A stretch of 64,000 bases of DNA from an uncultured Bacteroidales bacterium (GCA_900316245.1 ONCE01000009.1:1-64000); one strand, 5' to 3'; counted from the stretch's first letter, positions 35,521-44,947 are shown. Notes: a model not told the origin generated them from the letters alone. Program-made: numbers and translations.

Positions 35521-37792
35521 GCTTAAGACGGGTTACCTTCCCGTTTTTCCAAGACAAATCGAGCGTCTGCCCCGTTCTGGTGCGGACGCCTTTTATTTCT
35601 CCGCTGGGCCAGGCCGAAGGAAGGGCGGGCAGGGCCTCCACTCCGTCAGGGGTAGACTGCACCAGCATCTCCAGCACGCCTGCGCAGCCGCCGAAGTTGC
35701 CGTCAATCTGGAAGGGAGAATGGGCATCCAGCAGGTTGGGATAGGAGCCGCCGCCGCGGCGGGCATCGGCCCCCTGGTAGCCGTCCGGACTCACGTAACG
35801 GAGCAGGCGGCGATACATCTTGTAGGCGCTCTCCCCGTCCCTGAGGCGGGCATAGAGGTTCACCCTCCAGCCGCAGCTCCAGCCGGTGGTTTCAAAGCCT
35901 TTGACCTCCAGCGTCCGGTGGGCAGCCTGGGCCAGGTCGCTTCCGGCCCCTATCTGGTGGCCGGGATAGACGCCAATCAGGTGGGACTGATGGCGGTGGC
36001 GGGGGTCTTCATCGGCCCAGTCGTAGTACCATTCCTGAAGGGTGCCGGAGGCTCCCACCTGGTACTCCTTCAAATCCGGCAGCACCGCTTCCACCTCGTT
36101 GGCAAAAGCCGCATCTCCCACCTCCCGCGCTGCGGCGAGGGCATCGGTGAGGCATTCGCGGACCAGCGCCAGATCGGCCGTTGCGCCGTAGAGGGTGCGG
36201 CCGTGATAACCTTCGGGGGTGATATAGATGTTCTCCGGAGAGGTAGAGGGCGAGGTAATCCACTTGCCGTCCTTTTTCACCAGAAGGCCCATACAGAACT
36301 GAGCCGCGCCCTTGAGGACGGGATAGTCCCTTTCCAAATCTTCTCGGTTGCGGGTAAAGAGCCAGTGCTCCCAGATGTGGGTGGACAGCCAGGCTCCGCC
36401 CATATTCCAGTTGGCCCAGGACGGGTCTCCGGAGCCCAGGCCCACGGGGCAAGTCATGGCCCAGATATCCGTGTTGTGCGCCTCGCACCAGCCTGGCTGC
36501 ACGCCGTAATAGTCCCGGGCGCTGCGCTCCCCCGTCACAGACAGGTTGTGCAAGAAGCTCAGTAGAACCTCGTGCATCTCCGGGAGGGCGGCGGCTTCGG
36601 CCGGCCAGTAGTTCTCCTCCAGGTTGATGTTGGTGGTGTAATTGCTGCTCCACGGCGGGTCCATGCTCTCGTTCCAGAGGCCCTGCAGGTTGGCGGGCAC
36701 GCCCGGGGTGCGGGAACTGGAGATGAGCAGGTAGCGGCCGTACTGGAAGTAAAGGGCCTCCAGCTCGGGGTTGGCCTCGCCCTCGGCGTACCGTAGCAGC
36801 TGCTCGTCGGTGGGCAGGGCACTCACCGCGGGATCCGTCCGGCCCAAATCCAGCGAAACGCGGTTAAAGAGTTCCTGATAATCGGCCCTGTGCCGCTTTT
36901 GCAAGGCTTTCCAGGGCTTGGCGGCGGCAGCGGAGGCCTGTGCCAGGGCGGAGGCTTTGTACTCCCTCCCCTCCTTCACCGGGTCCTTGTCAAACCCGTT
37001 GAAGCTGGTCTGGTTGGCTACTACAATGACGGCCTCCTTGACACCGGAGATATGAAGGGTCTCCCCCTGGGCCTGCGCCTGGGGGCACAGAACCACGGTA
37101 CGGTAATGGATGCCGCGGTCCGGATCGTAGGAGAAGCGCTCCCCTTTCGGCGTAAAATAGCCGGGATAGGCGTGGTAGGCGGCATAGCCGTCGCTGATGA
37201 GGGTGTTACCGGCAGCCTCGGTGCGGTGGGGCAGTTCGGAGGAGAGTTCCAGGCTCACCTCCAGCGGCTCGGCGGAAACCAGCCGGATGACGATGGCCGA
37301 ATCCGGAGCCGAGACAAAGCACCGGGCCTCAAAGGGCTTTCCGTCCCTGAGGTAACTTACCGTGGCGGTGGCATCGGCCAGGTTCAGGGAACGGCGGTAC
37401 TGGGAAATCTGCGCCTGAGGGAACTGCAGCAGCAGTTTCCCCAGCGGCTGGTAAGTTTCACTGAAATGGCCCTGCAGGTGGGTCTGGAGGGTATCGGCCT
37501 GGGCATAATCTTCGGCCTCCAAGGCTTCCCTGACTATCTCTACCCAAGGGTATACCGGTTCCTCCAGGCCGCGGTCGGGCTCTCCCGTCCAGAGGGTGAT
37601 GTCGTTGAGCGAGAGCCGGAACTGGCAGGGGTCTCCATAGACCAGGGCGCCCAGGCGGCCGTTACCCAGGGGCAGGGCCTCCTCGAAGTAGGTGGCGGGC
37701 CCATTGTAGTGCAACTCCAGGGGCTGCGGGGAACTGCAGGCCCAGCTTGCCAGGGAAAGGACCCCGCAGGCTATGAAGAACGGTATTTTCAT
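35510..37792 (-). CDS. GH95 alpha-L-fucosidase (or alpha-L-galactosidase) lipoprotein
   Basis: Exported glycosidase of 760 aa with a lipoprotein signal (LASWACSS). The family opening LHYNGPATYFEEALPLGNGRLGA and SLNDITLWTGEP are clear GH95 marks. The (alpha/alpha)6 catalytic domain shows SNYTTNINLEENYWPAEAAAL, whose NIN corresponds to the catalytic Asn pair of bifidobacterial AfcA, and later FQIDGNFGGCAGVLEML. Family members release terminal alpha-1,2-L-fucose or, in some, L-galactose. It starts 10 bases after the OlsF-like gene and appears to be transcribed with it; no SusC/D partner is adjacent. Confidence 0.92.
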   Translation of the reverse strand: MKIPFFIACGVLSLASWACSSPQPLELHYNGPATYFEEALPLGNGRLGALVYGDPCQFRLSLNDITLWTGEPDRGLEEPVYPWVEIVREALEAEDYAQADTLQTHLQGHFSETYQPLGKLLLQFPQAQISQYRRSLNLADATATVSYLRDGKPFEARCFVSAPDSAIVIRLVSAEPLEVSLELSSELPHRTEAAGNTLISDGYAAYHAYPGYFTPKGERFSYDPDRGIHYRTVVLCPQAQAQGETLHISGVKEAVIVVANQTSFNGFDKDPVKEGREYKASALAQASAAAAKPWKALQKRHRADYQELFNRVSLDLGRTDPAVSALPTDEQLLRYAEGEANPELEALYFQYGRYLLISSSRTPGVPANLQGLWNESMDPPWSSNYTTNINLEENYWPAEAAALPEMHEVLLSFLHNLSVTGERSARDYYGVQPGWCEAHNTDIWAMTCPVGLGSGDPSWANWNMGGAWLSTHIWEHWLFTRNREDLERDYPVLKGAAQFCMGLLVKKDGKWITSPSTSPENIYITPEGYHGRTLYGATADLALVRECLTDALAAAREVGDAAFANEVEAVLPDLKEYQVGASGTLQEWYYDWADEDPRHRHQSHLIGVYPGHQIGAGSDLAQAAHRTLEVKGFETTGWSCGWRVNLYARLRDGESAYKMYRRLLRYVSPDGYQGADARRGGGSYPNLLDAHSPFQIDGNFGGCAGVLEMLVQSTPDGVEALPALPSAWPSGEIKGVRTRTGQTLDLSWKNGKVTRLKLSK

Positions 37793-37802
37793 AAGCTAGG
37801 GT

Positions 37803-39611
37803 TTAGCGTTGAAGGCGGGCGTTGAGCTCTTCCAGTTTCTCCGGGCTGAGGAACTTGGCAAACGAGTTGTAGGAATTCTCCGGCATGTCTCCCAACCACT
37901 GGATGATGAACGCATCCAGGGTATTGAATTCCGTATCCACGTTAAAGGCCAGGTACTTGGAGCCCAGGCTGGCGTACTTTCTGAAGAGTACCGGCAGGCG
38001 CACCTTTCCGGAAGAGAGGTAGCCCAGGAGGCGGTCAAACTCGTCCACGTTCTTGCAGCCGGCCAGGAGCTGGTCCGGATTCACGCGCAGGAAATCCGGC
38101 GTGAAGGGCGTGGTGGGCCGCACTATGTCCGAGGCGTTCTCCACGGAATGGTTCTTCAGGAAATAGTGGTAGATCAGGCTCTTGTAGAAGGTGGGAACGT
38201 CTGAGGAGACGCTCACGGGACCCATTGTGTATTCCATACCGGGCAGATGGGCGCCGGCGGTAAGGATACCGGAGAGCAGGAGCTTGAGGGGCAGGACTTC
38301 CTTGCGGTAGTCACCCACAATGAAGCTGCGGCCCAGTTCCATGGTCTTGGGAAGGTAAGCATCCAGTCCCTCGCGGAATTCCAGCAGGGAGGCGGTATAG
38401 AAGCCTTTGGCTCCTTCCGGACGGGCCAGGACTTCCGGTCCCACGCCAATGCGGTACGCGCCCGCTATCTTCTGGTCCTTGAGGTTCCACAGGATCAGGT
38501 GCCTGTAATACGTGTCGTAGATGTCCGTATCTTTTTCCGTACCGGTTCCTTCTCCCACGGTGCGGAAGGTGATTTCCCTCAGGCGGGCAATCTCCAGCAG
38601 GGCATTGGGAATCTCCTGGGGAGAGGCCAGGTAGCAGCGGTAGTCCCCTACCTCAAACAGCACATCCTTCTCGATGGCGGCCAGGTCTTTCTTCACCAGC
38701 TCCGGATCTACGGGATCCATCACGGGTGCCTGGTGCATCACATCGGCCCTCTTAGGGGTCTCTATGCAGCTGGCTTCCAGGGCATAGGTGACGTTGCGGA
38801 GATACAGGCCGAAGGTTTCCGTATCCTCGAATTTGGCTATTTCCTGAGGGGTGATGGGCTGGCCGATACGCACCTTCACGTGCGTTCCCTTCTTGTTGAA
38901 GAGTTCGTGGATGAGCCGGACGGTTCTCAGACGGGGATGGATACAGCCCAGGATGTGGAAATTCTTGGAATTGGTTCCGTCAAAGTAGATGGGAATGACC
39001 GGCAGGCCGGACTTCTTGATGAGACGGATGATATTGGGGGCCCAGGGCTTGTCCTCTATCACACGGCCCGGGGCAACGGCTGTTTTCTTGCCTTTTTTCT
39101 GCCAGGTTCCTACCTCACCGGCCGGGAAGAGGCCCAGGCCGCCGCCGCTCTGCATATGCTCCAGAGCCAGGCGGATGCTGTTGATGCTGCGGGTGTCGTT
39201 CTTGCCTCCCAGGTTGTTCACGGGGAGGAAACTCTCCGTAAGGTTGGGGATGAGCGACAGCATAAAGGTGGTGAGAATCTTGTAATCCTTTCTCCTGCGG
39301 CACACGACATCGCTGAGGATGAGGCCGTCAATGCTGCCGAAATGGTGGTTGGACACGGTGATGAAACCGCCCTCTGCGGGAATGTTGTCCACTTGTCCTT
39401 CGGGGATATCGTAGGTGACGCCCACCTCTTTGAGGATGCCCGCAGCAAAGTCCGGACCCATGAACTGGGCATACTGGGCCTGCGTACGGTTTACCTTATC
39501 AATCTCCAACACTTTGATAATGAGGCCTGCAACAAATTTTCCGAAGCCTCCTTTGAGGCCCAGCATCCGCTGCATGTCCTCCTTGCTCAGCACTTGTTTG
39601 GTAGTATCCAT
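37803..39611 (-). CDS. Fused PlsC-type O-acyltransferase and OlsB-like N-acyltransferase (OlsF-like aminolipid synthase)
   Basis: Bifunctional 602-aa protein. The N-terminal half (about 60-290) is a lysophospholipid acyltransferase with the NHX4D motif SNHHFGSIDG and FPAGEVGTW. The C-terminal half (about 320-600) is a hemolysin/OlsB-type GNAT N-acyltransferase with LLEIARLREITFRTVGEG and ELGRSFIVGDYRKE. This order matches OlsF, which makes ornithine lipids from an amino acid and two acyl chains; Bacteroides makes glycine lipids with separate GlsB and GlsA proteins. The product here is thus an amino-acid lipid, head group unknown. The ATG at 39611 is chosen because a longer frame runs through the promoter. 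Confidence 0.85.
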   Translation of the reverse strand: MDTTKQVLSKEDMQRMLGLKGGFGKFVAGLIIKVLEIDKVNRTQAQYAQFMGPDFAAGILKEVGVTYDIPEGQVDNIPAEGGFITVSNHHFGSIDGLILSDVVCRRRKDYKILTTFMLSLIPNLTESFLPVNNLGGKNDTRSINSIRLALEHMQSGGGLGLFPAGEVGTWQKKGKKTAVAPGRVIEDKPWAPNIIRLIKKSGLPVIPIYFDGTNSKNFHILGCIHPRLRTVRLIHELFNKKGTHVKVRIGQPITPQEIAKFEDTETFGLYLRNVTYALEASCIETPKRADVMHQAPVMDPVDPELVKKDLAAIEKDVLFEVGDYRCYLASPQEIPNALLEIARLREITFRTVGEGTGTEKDTDIYDTYYRHLILWNLKDQKIAGAYRIGVGPEVLARPEGAKGFYTASLLEFREGLDAYLPKTMELGRSFIVGDYRKEVLPLKLLLSGILTAGAHLPGMEYTMGPVSVSSDVPTFYKSLIYHYFLKNHSVENASDIVRPTTPFTPDFLRVNPDQLLAGCKNVDEFDRLLGYLSSGKVRLPVLFRKYASLGSKYLAFNVDTEFNTLDAFIIQWLGDMPENSYNSFAKFLSPEKLEELNARLQR

Positions 39612-39615
39612 ACAG

Positions 39616-39623
39616 CAAAGATA
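39616..39623 (-). promoter_or_regulatory. Promoter -7 element of the OlsF-like gene
   Basis: TATCTTTG on the minus strand ends 4 nt before the ATG; predicts a leaderless mRNA. Confidence 0.55.
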
Positions 39624-39644
39624 ATCAAATCTTCGCAATATTGT

Positions 39645-40685
39645 CTAGGAGGCTTTGCATTCTGCCAGGAGGTCCTGCAGGGCCTTGCGGTCGGCCGGAT
39701 AGAACTTGACCACCGGGGCTATGGTCATACGGGCCACCTTGTCCAGCCGCTTTTCCAGGATCATGAATTCCTCATACTGAGCCAGGTAGTTCTGTTTCTG
39801 CTCCGGTTCCAGGGGCATATCCAGACCCGCCTCGCGCATCATGAAACGGCTCTTGGCCGCCACGGAGAGTTCTATGTTCAGTTCCACGTAACAGAGAATG
39901 TCGAAGAAGACTTCCGGCGGGAAGGTCTCCTTGACAGACATAAGGTACTGGCCCGTCTTGGTATCTCCCAGATGGCCTTCCTTGATGGACTGCAGCAGGC
40001 TCACCTGCTTGTCCAGGCCGCGGTCCAGCCAGCGGTGAATCATATCGCCGTCGTACTGGTAGGTCCAGATGAGGAGGCCGGTCATTACGGCAAAGACTAC
40101 GGCAAACTGGATGACCGGGTTGAAGTGAAGCGAATTGTGCAGGGCGTGGAGAACGGGAGGCGTCACGAGCAGCATCACGGCCATGGCTACATCGGCCTTC
40201 TTTACCGGGAGCTTGGCTTTGAAACGCTCCTCCAGGCGCACCACAAACATAAAGGCCGCGGCCATCAGGGCGGTGCAGCCCATATGGATCAGGGAAACCT
40301 CCAGGCTGCGGAACAGCACCGTTCCCAGGGCCAGGGGCTCTCCCAGAACCAGGTAGAAGATATTCTCCAGAATGGCAAAACCGCCACCTACCGCCGCGCC
40401 GCAGACCACGCTGTCTATGAAGAACACGATTCGCTTCTTACGGGCCAGGATGGCGAGCGGGAAGAGTTTCACCAGTTCCTCCAGCACGGGGTACAGGAAG
40501 TCCGAAACCTTTTCCGGCACATAGGCGTCCAGCACCCAGAACAGGCCGAAGCAGAACAGGGCGGCCAGCATACCGCATCCTACCAGCATCAGGAGCTTTT
40601 TCACACTCAGGAACGCGAAAGAGTCCAGTTCAAATACTACAAAAATGTAGACGATAACGGGCAGGAGGGCAGCGACAAACGACAT
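39645..40685 (-). CDS. PrsW-family glutamic intramembrane protease
   Basis: Multi-spanning inner-membrane protein of 346 aa. PrsW motifs are visible: YPVLEELVKLFPL (EExxK, about 69), GGFAILENIFYL (about 102), SLIHMGCTALM (His about 135) and PPVLHALHNSLHF (about 181). A soluble C-terminal region of about 130 residues is extra. In Bacillus subtilis PrsW begins regulated cleavage of the anti-sigma factor RsiW. Its ATG overlaps the stop of the preceding OM metallopeptidase gene, so the two are translationally coupled. No sigma/anti-sigma pair lies nearby; the substrate may be the co-encoded repeat protein (inference). Confidence 0.85.
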   Translation of the reverse strand: MSFVAALLPVIVYIFVVFELDSFAFLSVKKLLMLVGCGMLAALFCFGLFWVLDAYVPEKVSDFLYPVLEELVKLFPLAILARKKRIVFFIDSVVCGAAVGGGFAILENIFYLVLGEPLALGTVLFRSLEVSLIHMGCTALMAAAFMFVVRLEERFKAKLPVKKADVAMAVMLLVTPPVLHALHNSLHFNPVIQFAVVFAVMTGLLIWTYQYDGDMIHRWLDRGLDKQVSLLQSIKEGHLGDTKTGQYLMSVKETFPPEVFFDILCYVELNIELSVAAKSRFMMREAGLDMPLEPEQKQNYLAQYEEFMILEKRLDKVARMTIAPVVKFYPADRKALQDLLAECKAS

Positions 40686-43600
40686 TACAGCAGTTTTAGA
40701 GAAATCATAAATTCGTTTCCGTGACGGCCACCGGGGAAGCCTTCGGGGGCAAAGAGGTGTCCGTAACCCAGGGAGAGCGTGGTCTTGAGGTAATTGAAGA
40801 ACACAATCTCGGTGGTAACCTGGATACCGGTGCTATAATACATCCGGTGCGGCTCTCCGGGATTCCAGGCACTCAGGCCCGTTCCAAACAGAGAGCACTG
40901 GATCCAGGTGGGATACAGGAAGAGGGCTCCGAAGTCGTTGAGACGGATGGGCCTCAGGTTGAGTTCGGCGGTGGCTTTGGCATAGGAATGCGCCTTGATG
41001 GCATCGATGCCGGCACCCGGCATGGCCGCAGCCATACGGTACTGAAAGGCGTTGCGGTAGTCGATGCGGTTGTTGCGGAAGCCGCCAAAATAGGAATTGC
41101 CAAAGGCCGATGCGGGATCACCGAAGGAGTGACCGCCGGCCGTACGGAGCCAGAAGTGGGTGTTGCGGTCGATGGGCAGCAGGAAGCCCACATCGGCCGT
41201 GGCATCGATGGACGGGAAGAACTTCCCGCCGGCCAGGTAGGTGTAACCCGACACGCCAAACTCATAACCCTGCTCCCGCATCACGGCGCCCAGCGTACTG
41301 CGCACGCGGGCAATCTTGGCATAGGCCGATGCGGTCTGCATGGAACGGATGCCCTTGTCCACCTCGATTTCCTGATACATAGGAAGGGCGTCCATATCAC
41401 CGTAAGCGGCAATGGAAGCACCCCAGGACTTGTTGTACGGGGATACCAAGGTGTTGCTGTAATCGTAGGACAGGCTTACCATATAACCCTTGCGGCTGCT
41501 GCGCATAGGACCGGCCAGATCGTAGAAATCCGTATGGTTCCAGGCAGCCTTGAGCTTCCAGAAATAATACTTCCACTCAAAGTCTACGTGGAACTTGTTC
41601 TTGAGGTCGTTGCTGCTCCAAGGCGACATACCCACGGCCAGCTTGATGCTGCTGAGGCCCACCGGGTCGCTGAACATAAAGCGGTAACCCAGCACCGGCG
41701 TCACGCGGTTCCAGGCCTGCTTGTCCGTAAAGCCGGTTATAATGGGATAGGCCCCGGTAAAGCGCATCTCCTTGAAAACGTTGTAAGGAGTGATGTTGTT
41801 GTAAACATCTCCGAACTCGATTTTCTTGAGGGGCTGCTTGAGAAGGCCCACCGACTCCAGCGCCTCCACGTTGTTCTCATACGCTTTCTGGCCAAAGAGT
41901 TCGATGGCATTGGCATCTTCCACCACCTGGCGTTTCAGAGTTACGGGGCGCAGGCCGTCCCGCTCAAATTCAAGGGCCAGCAGTTTCCCGGGAGAAATCT
42001 CCAGAGGAGCAAAAAGGCCGATGTCCGTATTGGAGAGAAGCTCCATCTCCCCCGTAGTGCGGTTAATCTGCCACAGGTTGGAAACACCGGTATAATAAGA
42101 GCTGCCCAGGAGATATTCATCGTCCAGGGAAAAGCGGAACTGCCCCAGGTTGCTGTCTTCCCAGGTAACCAGTTCACGGGGCTCGAACTTGGCATTGGCC
42201 AGTTCTTCGGTGTTGAAGAGCATCAGCGTATGCTCTCCGTTGTCTCCCTGCCGGGTCATGGAAATCCACTTGCCGTCATGGCTCACGTCCATATCAAACA
42301 CGCTCACGCCAAAGGGGAAGGCATAAATGATTTCCGGATTTTCAAGGTTACTGTCGTACCGGATGATGGACTGGGTTCCGCCGTTGGAGAACAGACCGTA
42401 CAGGCGGTCTGTGGCGTTATCGTACACAATGTTGTTGACGCGCTGGAAGGTGCGCTTCTTGACCACCTTCCTTTTCTGGAGGTCGTACACTTCCAGACCG
42501 CGCATCTTGGAATTGTTAAAGGTAAAGATCAGGCGCTGGTGGTTGCGGTCCAGGGCCACAAAGGCCGGATTGTAAAGCTGGATGCCGTGAATGGGCACCA
42601 CCGAGCGCTGTTTGCCGGTATTCAGGTCAATCTCCGTAATGTGGGCAAAGTCTCCGGGGGCGTTCATAGCGGCGTAGGCCTTGCCGGTAGAGGGGTCATA
42701 CACAAAGGGAGAAACCGATCCCAGCGGGTCCTTGGTAAGCGGAGTGGTTTCCGTAAGCGGGAACTGACGGATGACGGCCAGGTTTTCTTCCTGGTGCTTT
42801 CTCTCCTCTTCTTTCCACTCGTTCCATACCTGGCGGAGCGGACGTCCGTAGATGTGCTTGAACTGGTTGCCGAAGAAGGTCTTGCTGTCTGCCGTACGGT
42901 TGTAAAAACGGATAAGGTTCTCGTAGCCGTACTGGGCCACCATATAGTTGACAAAGCGGGTTCCGTACAGGTAAGCGTTAGCGCCCACCTGGAAGTCCAT
43001 GGTGGAGCCTTCCGTTTCCAGGCCCACGACAGAGAACAGGGGCTCGTTTCCGGCAATGATGCTGCGGAAATACATCTCGTCGTAGCCGCCCAGGGCACGG
43101 CCCACACCACCGCCCAGCCAGGTCTCCATAAAACAGGCAATGCCCTCGTGGTACCAGCGGGGGGCATACCAGCGGGGCACGGTCATATAACTCCAGAGGG
43201 CCGAAATGGGCTGCGAGTTGTCTGTCCCTACCTTGGTCCCGAAAAACTTGCGCCAGCCCAGATCCTTGCGATTATACTTGTCCGTCATCACAACATGCGT
43301 GTACTCGTGACAGAAAAGCTGACGGTAACGCTCTCCGGACGGATTTACGTAATAGGACATGTTGAGAGGGGCCATGCCAATCTGTATCAGGTTACGCGGC
43401 AGGGGCGTTACACCGCCGTTACCGTCGTCTTCCCAGTCGGTCAGAAGCAGAAGCGGAGCCTCGGAAACATAAACAGAGTCCGTAGTCCAGATTTGCTCGT
43501 GGAGAGCTTTGCCATTCTGGAACATACGGACCATATGGGGAATGTAGCGGGACAGGTTCTTGTCAAAGAAAACCAGTCGGGCCTCATCGGTCTTATACTG

Positions 43601-43690
43601 AAAATAGGTCTGGTTCTGTGCTTGCGCGGCAAGCGGCAGAACCAGGACCAGTATCAGTAAACCTATTCGTTTGCCAAGAACCTTTGTCAT
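40685..43690 (-). CDS. HEXXH metallopeptidase fused to beta-propeller and outer-membrane barrel
   Basis: A 1001-aa exported protein (signal MTKVLGKRIGLLILVLVLPLAAQAQ). Residues about 30-300 form a gluzincin-type (peptidase MA) domain with CHEYTHVVM (zinc His and catalytic Glu near 127-131) and WYHEGIACFMETW about 50 residues later supplying the third ligand Glu. A middle region (about 320-610) reads as TolB/WD40-like propeller blades (VFDMDVSHDGKWISM). The C-terminal 350 residues alternate aromatic strands and end FMISLKLL, as in surface-antigen barrels. The peptidase would thus be tethered to the outer membrane by its own barrel. It is flanked in one operon by the repeat protein (18-base gap) and PrsW (1-base overlap). 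Confidence 0.8.
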   Translation of the reverse strand: MTKVLGKRIGLLILVLVLPLAAQAQNQTYFQYKTDEARLVFFDKNLSRYIPHMVRMFQNGKALHEQIWTTDSVYVSEAPLLLLTDWEDDGNGGVTPLPRNLIQIGMAPLNMSYYVNPSGERYRQLFCHEYTHVVMTDKYNRKDLGWRKFFGTKVGTDNSQPISALWSYMTVPRWYAPRWYHEGIACFMETWLGGGVGRALGGYDEMYFRSIIAGNEPLFSVVGLETEGSTMDFQVGANAYLYGTRFVNYMVAQYGYENLIRFYNRTADSKTFFGNQFKHIYGRPLRQVWNEWKEEERKHQEENLAVIRQFPLTETTPLTKDPLGSVSPFVYDPSTGKAYAAMNAPGDFAHITEIDLNTGKQRSVVPIHGIQLYNPAFVALDRNHQRLIFTFNNSKMRGLEVYDLQKRKVVKKRTFQRVNNIVYDNATDRLYGLFSNGGTQSIIRYDSNLENPEIIYAFPFGVSVFDMDVSHDGKWISMTRQGDNGEHTLMLFNTEELANAKFEPRELVTWEDSNLGQFRFSLDDEYLLGSSYYTGVSNLWQINRTTGEMELLSNTDIGLFAPLEISPGKLLALEFERDGLRPVTLKRQVVEDANAIELFGQKAYENNVEALESVGLLKQPLKKIEFGDVYNNITPYNVFKEMRFTGAYPIITGFTDKQAWNRVTPVLGYRFMFSDPVGLSSIKLAVGMSPWSSNDLKNKFHVDFEWKYYFWKLKAAWNHTDFYDLAGPMRSSRKGYMVSLSYDYSNTLVSPYNKSWGASIAAYGDMDALPMYQEIEVDKGIRSMQTASAYAKIARVRSTLGAVMREQGYEFGVSGYTYLAGGKFFPSIDATADVGFLLPIDRNTHFWLRTAGGHSFGDPASAFGNSYFGGFRNNRIDYRNAFQYRMAAAMPGAGIDAIKAHSYAKATAELNLRPIRLNDFGALFLYPTWIQCSLFGTGLSAWNPGEPHRMYYSTGIQVTTEIVFFNYLKTTLSLGYGHLFAPEGFPGGRHGNEFMISLKLL

Positions 43691-43708
43691 AGCAAAAGTC
43701 CCTGACTA

Positions 43709-44902
43709 TTATAACTTAATAGCGTTGGAAACCACCTCTCCGGTAGCGGCAGCCTGAATGGTGTTAACGATGGTGTTGGCAACAACGCCCGAGTTGGTGC
43801 TCATGCTAATGACGCTGGTCACGACAGCATTCTGCAGGTTAGGAAGACCTTGCGCAACAGAATTGCAAACCACCTCAGTGGTAATGGCGTTCTGGATGTT
43901 ACCTACACCGGTAGCGCTCTGGACCGTCTCGCTGGTGATGGCGTTCTGGACGGTCTCGTTGGTGATGGCGTTCTGGACGGTCTCGTTGGTGATGGCATTC
44001 TGGATGTTACCTACACCGGTAGCGCTCTGGACAGTCTCGCTGGTCACGGCATTCTGGATGTTACCTACACCGGTAGCGCTCTGGACAGTCTCATTGACGA
44101 AAGACTGGAAGTAATCGGCGCTTTCAGAAGCCATAACTCTCGGGGGGGCTTCTACGAAATAGCCAGCTACTACTGCGCTATTTACGACGGACACCTGCTG
44201 CGCTGCGTTAAAGGTCTGGGCGGCAGCGAGCGTCTGATCGGCCGACAGGAGGTGACCCTTCGCTTCCAGTTCTTCAGCGGCCTTTTCATCATTTTCCAGG
44301 GCAGCGGTAAGCTGCTGGTATTCTACCCACTGGTCGCGGACAAACTTGAGGCGGCTGTCTGCTTCGGCCTTGGCCAGATAGGCATCGGCCGTATCGATGA
44401 AACGGGTGGCCAGGCTGTTCTGCTTCTGGAGGGTAGTATAAGCCAGAGCAGCGTTGGTGGTATTCTGGGCCAGATCCTTGGGGGTTTCTCCACCCAGGGC
44501 GGCATTGAGGTCTTCACCGGCCTTGTCCATAGATGCGCATACATTCTCTACCATGGGACGGACAGCCTTCATATCTTTAAGTACGGACGCGAACTCGGGG
44601 ATGCCGCCGGCCACTTCTTCCGACATATCTGCCAGGGCACCGAACTGCTGGGCACGGGTCTTCATAACCAGGTAAGCGGCGACCAATCCGTTTTTGTACC
44701 CTTCGTCGCTAAGGAGGAGTTCCTGCATGTTGCTGGCTGCTTCCTGGGCAGTCTTGCGGGAAAAGCGGGAGGATTTGGCTACATTGCCACTGGTTTGATC
44801 CGTATTGACGGGCCAATCGAACACCTGAGAGGCAATGACACCGAGCAGGCATACGGCAACAACCGATACCACGATGATGAGGAGGCTTTTCTTCTGTTTC
44901 AT
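43709..44902 (-). CDS. Membrane-anchored protein with nine-residue tandem repeats
   Basis: A 397-aa protein with an N-terminal signal anchor (SLLIIVVSVVAVCLLGVIA). Residues about 45-255 are helical and charged, possibly coiled-coil. From about residue 264 to the end lies a tandem array with nine-residue period, alternating units like NAITNETVQ and SATGVGNIQ, at least eight near-perfect copies then decaying. No known family recognised. It is first in the operon with the OM metallopeptidase and PrsW, and by topology could be a substrate or periplasmic spacer. The DNA of the array is itself repetitive, so copy number may vary between strains. Confidence 0.72.
   Translation of the reverse strand: MKQKKSLLIIVVSVVAVCLLGVIASQVFDWPVNTDQTSGNVAKSSRFSRKTAQEAASNMQELLLSDEGYKNGLVAAYLVMKTRAQQFGALADMSEEVAGGIPEFASVLKDMKAVRPMVENVCASMDKAGEDLNAALGGETPKDLAQNTTNAALAYTTLQKQNSLATRFIDTADAYLAKAEADSRLKFVRDQWVEYQQLTAALENDEKAAEELEAKGHLLSADQTLAAAQTFNAAQQVSVVNSAVVAGYFVEAPPRVMASESADYFQSFVNETVQSATGVGNIQNAVTSETVQSATGVGNIQNAITNETVQNAITNETVQNAITSETVQSATGVGNIQNAITTEVVCNSVAQGLPNLQNAVVTSVISMSTNSGVVANTIVNTIQAAATGEVVSNAIKL
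43866..44110. repeat. Tandem repeat array coding for nine-residue units
   Basis: Units of 27 and 54 bp in tandem, several nearly identical at DNA level, all in frame. The 54-bp unit is two nine-residue units. Recent expansion or contraction is likely. Confidence 0.8.
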
Positions 44903-44947
44903 AGGGCTACAGACTTTTTCTTCTTGGAACTATTAATACACTCGTTG

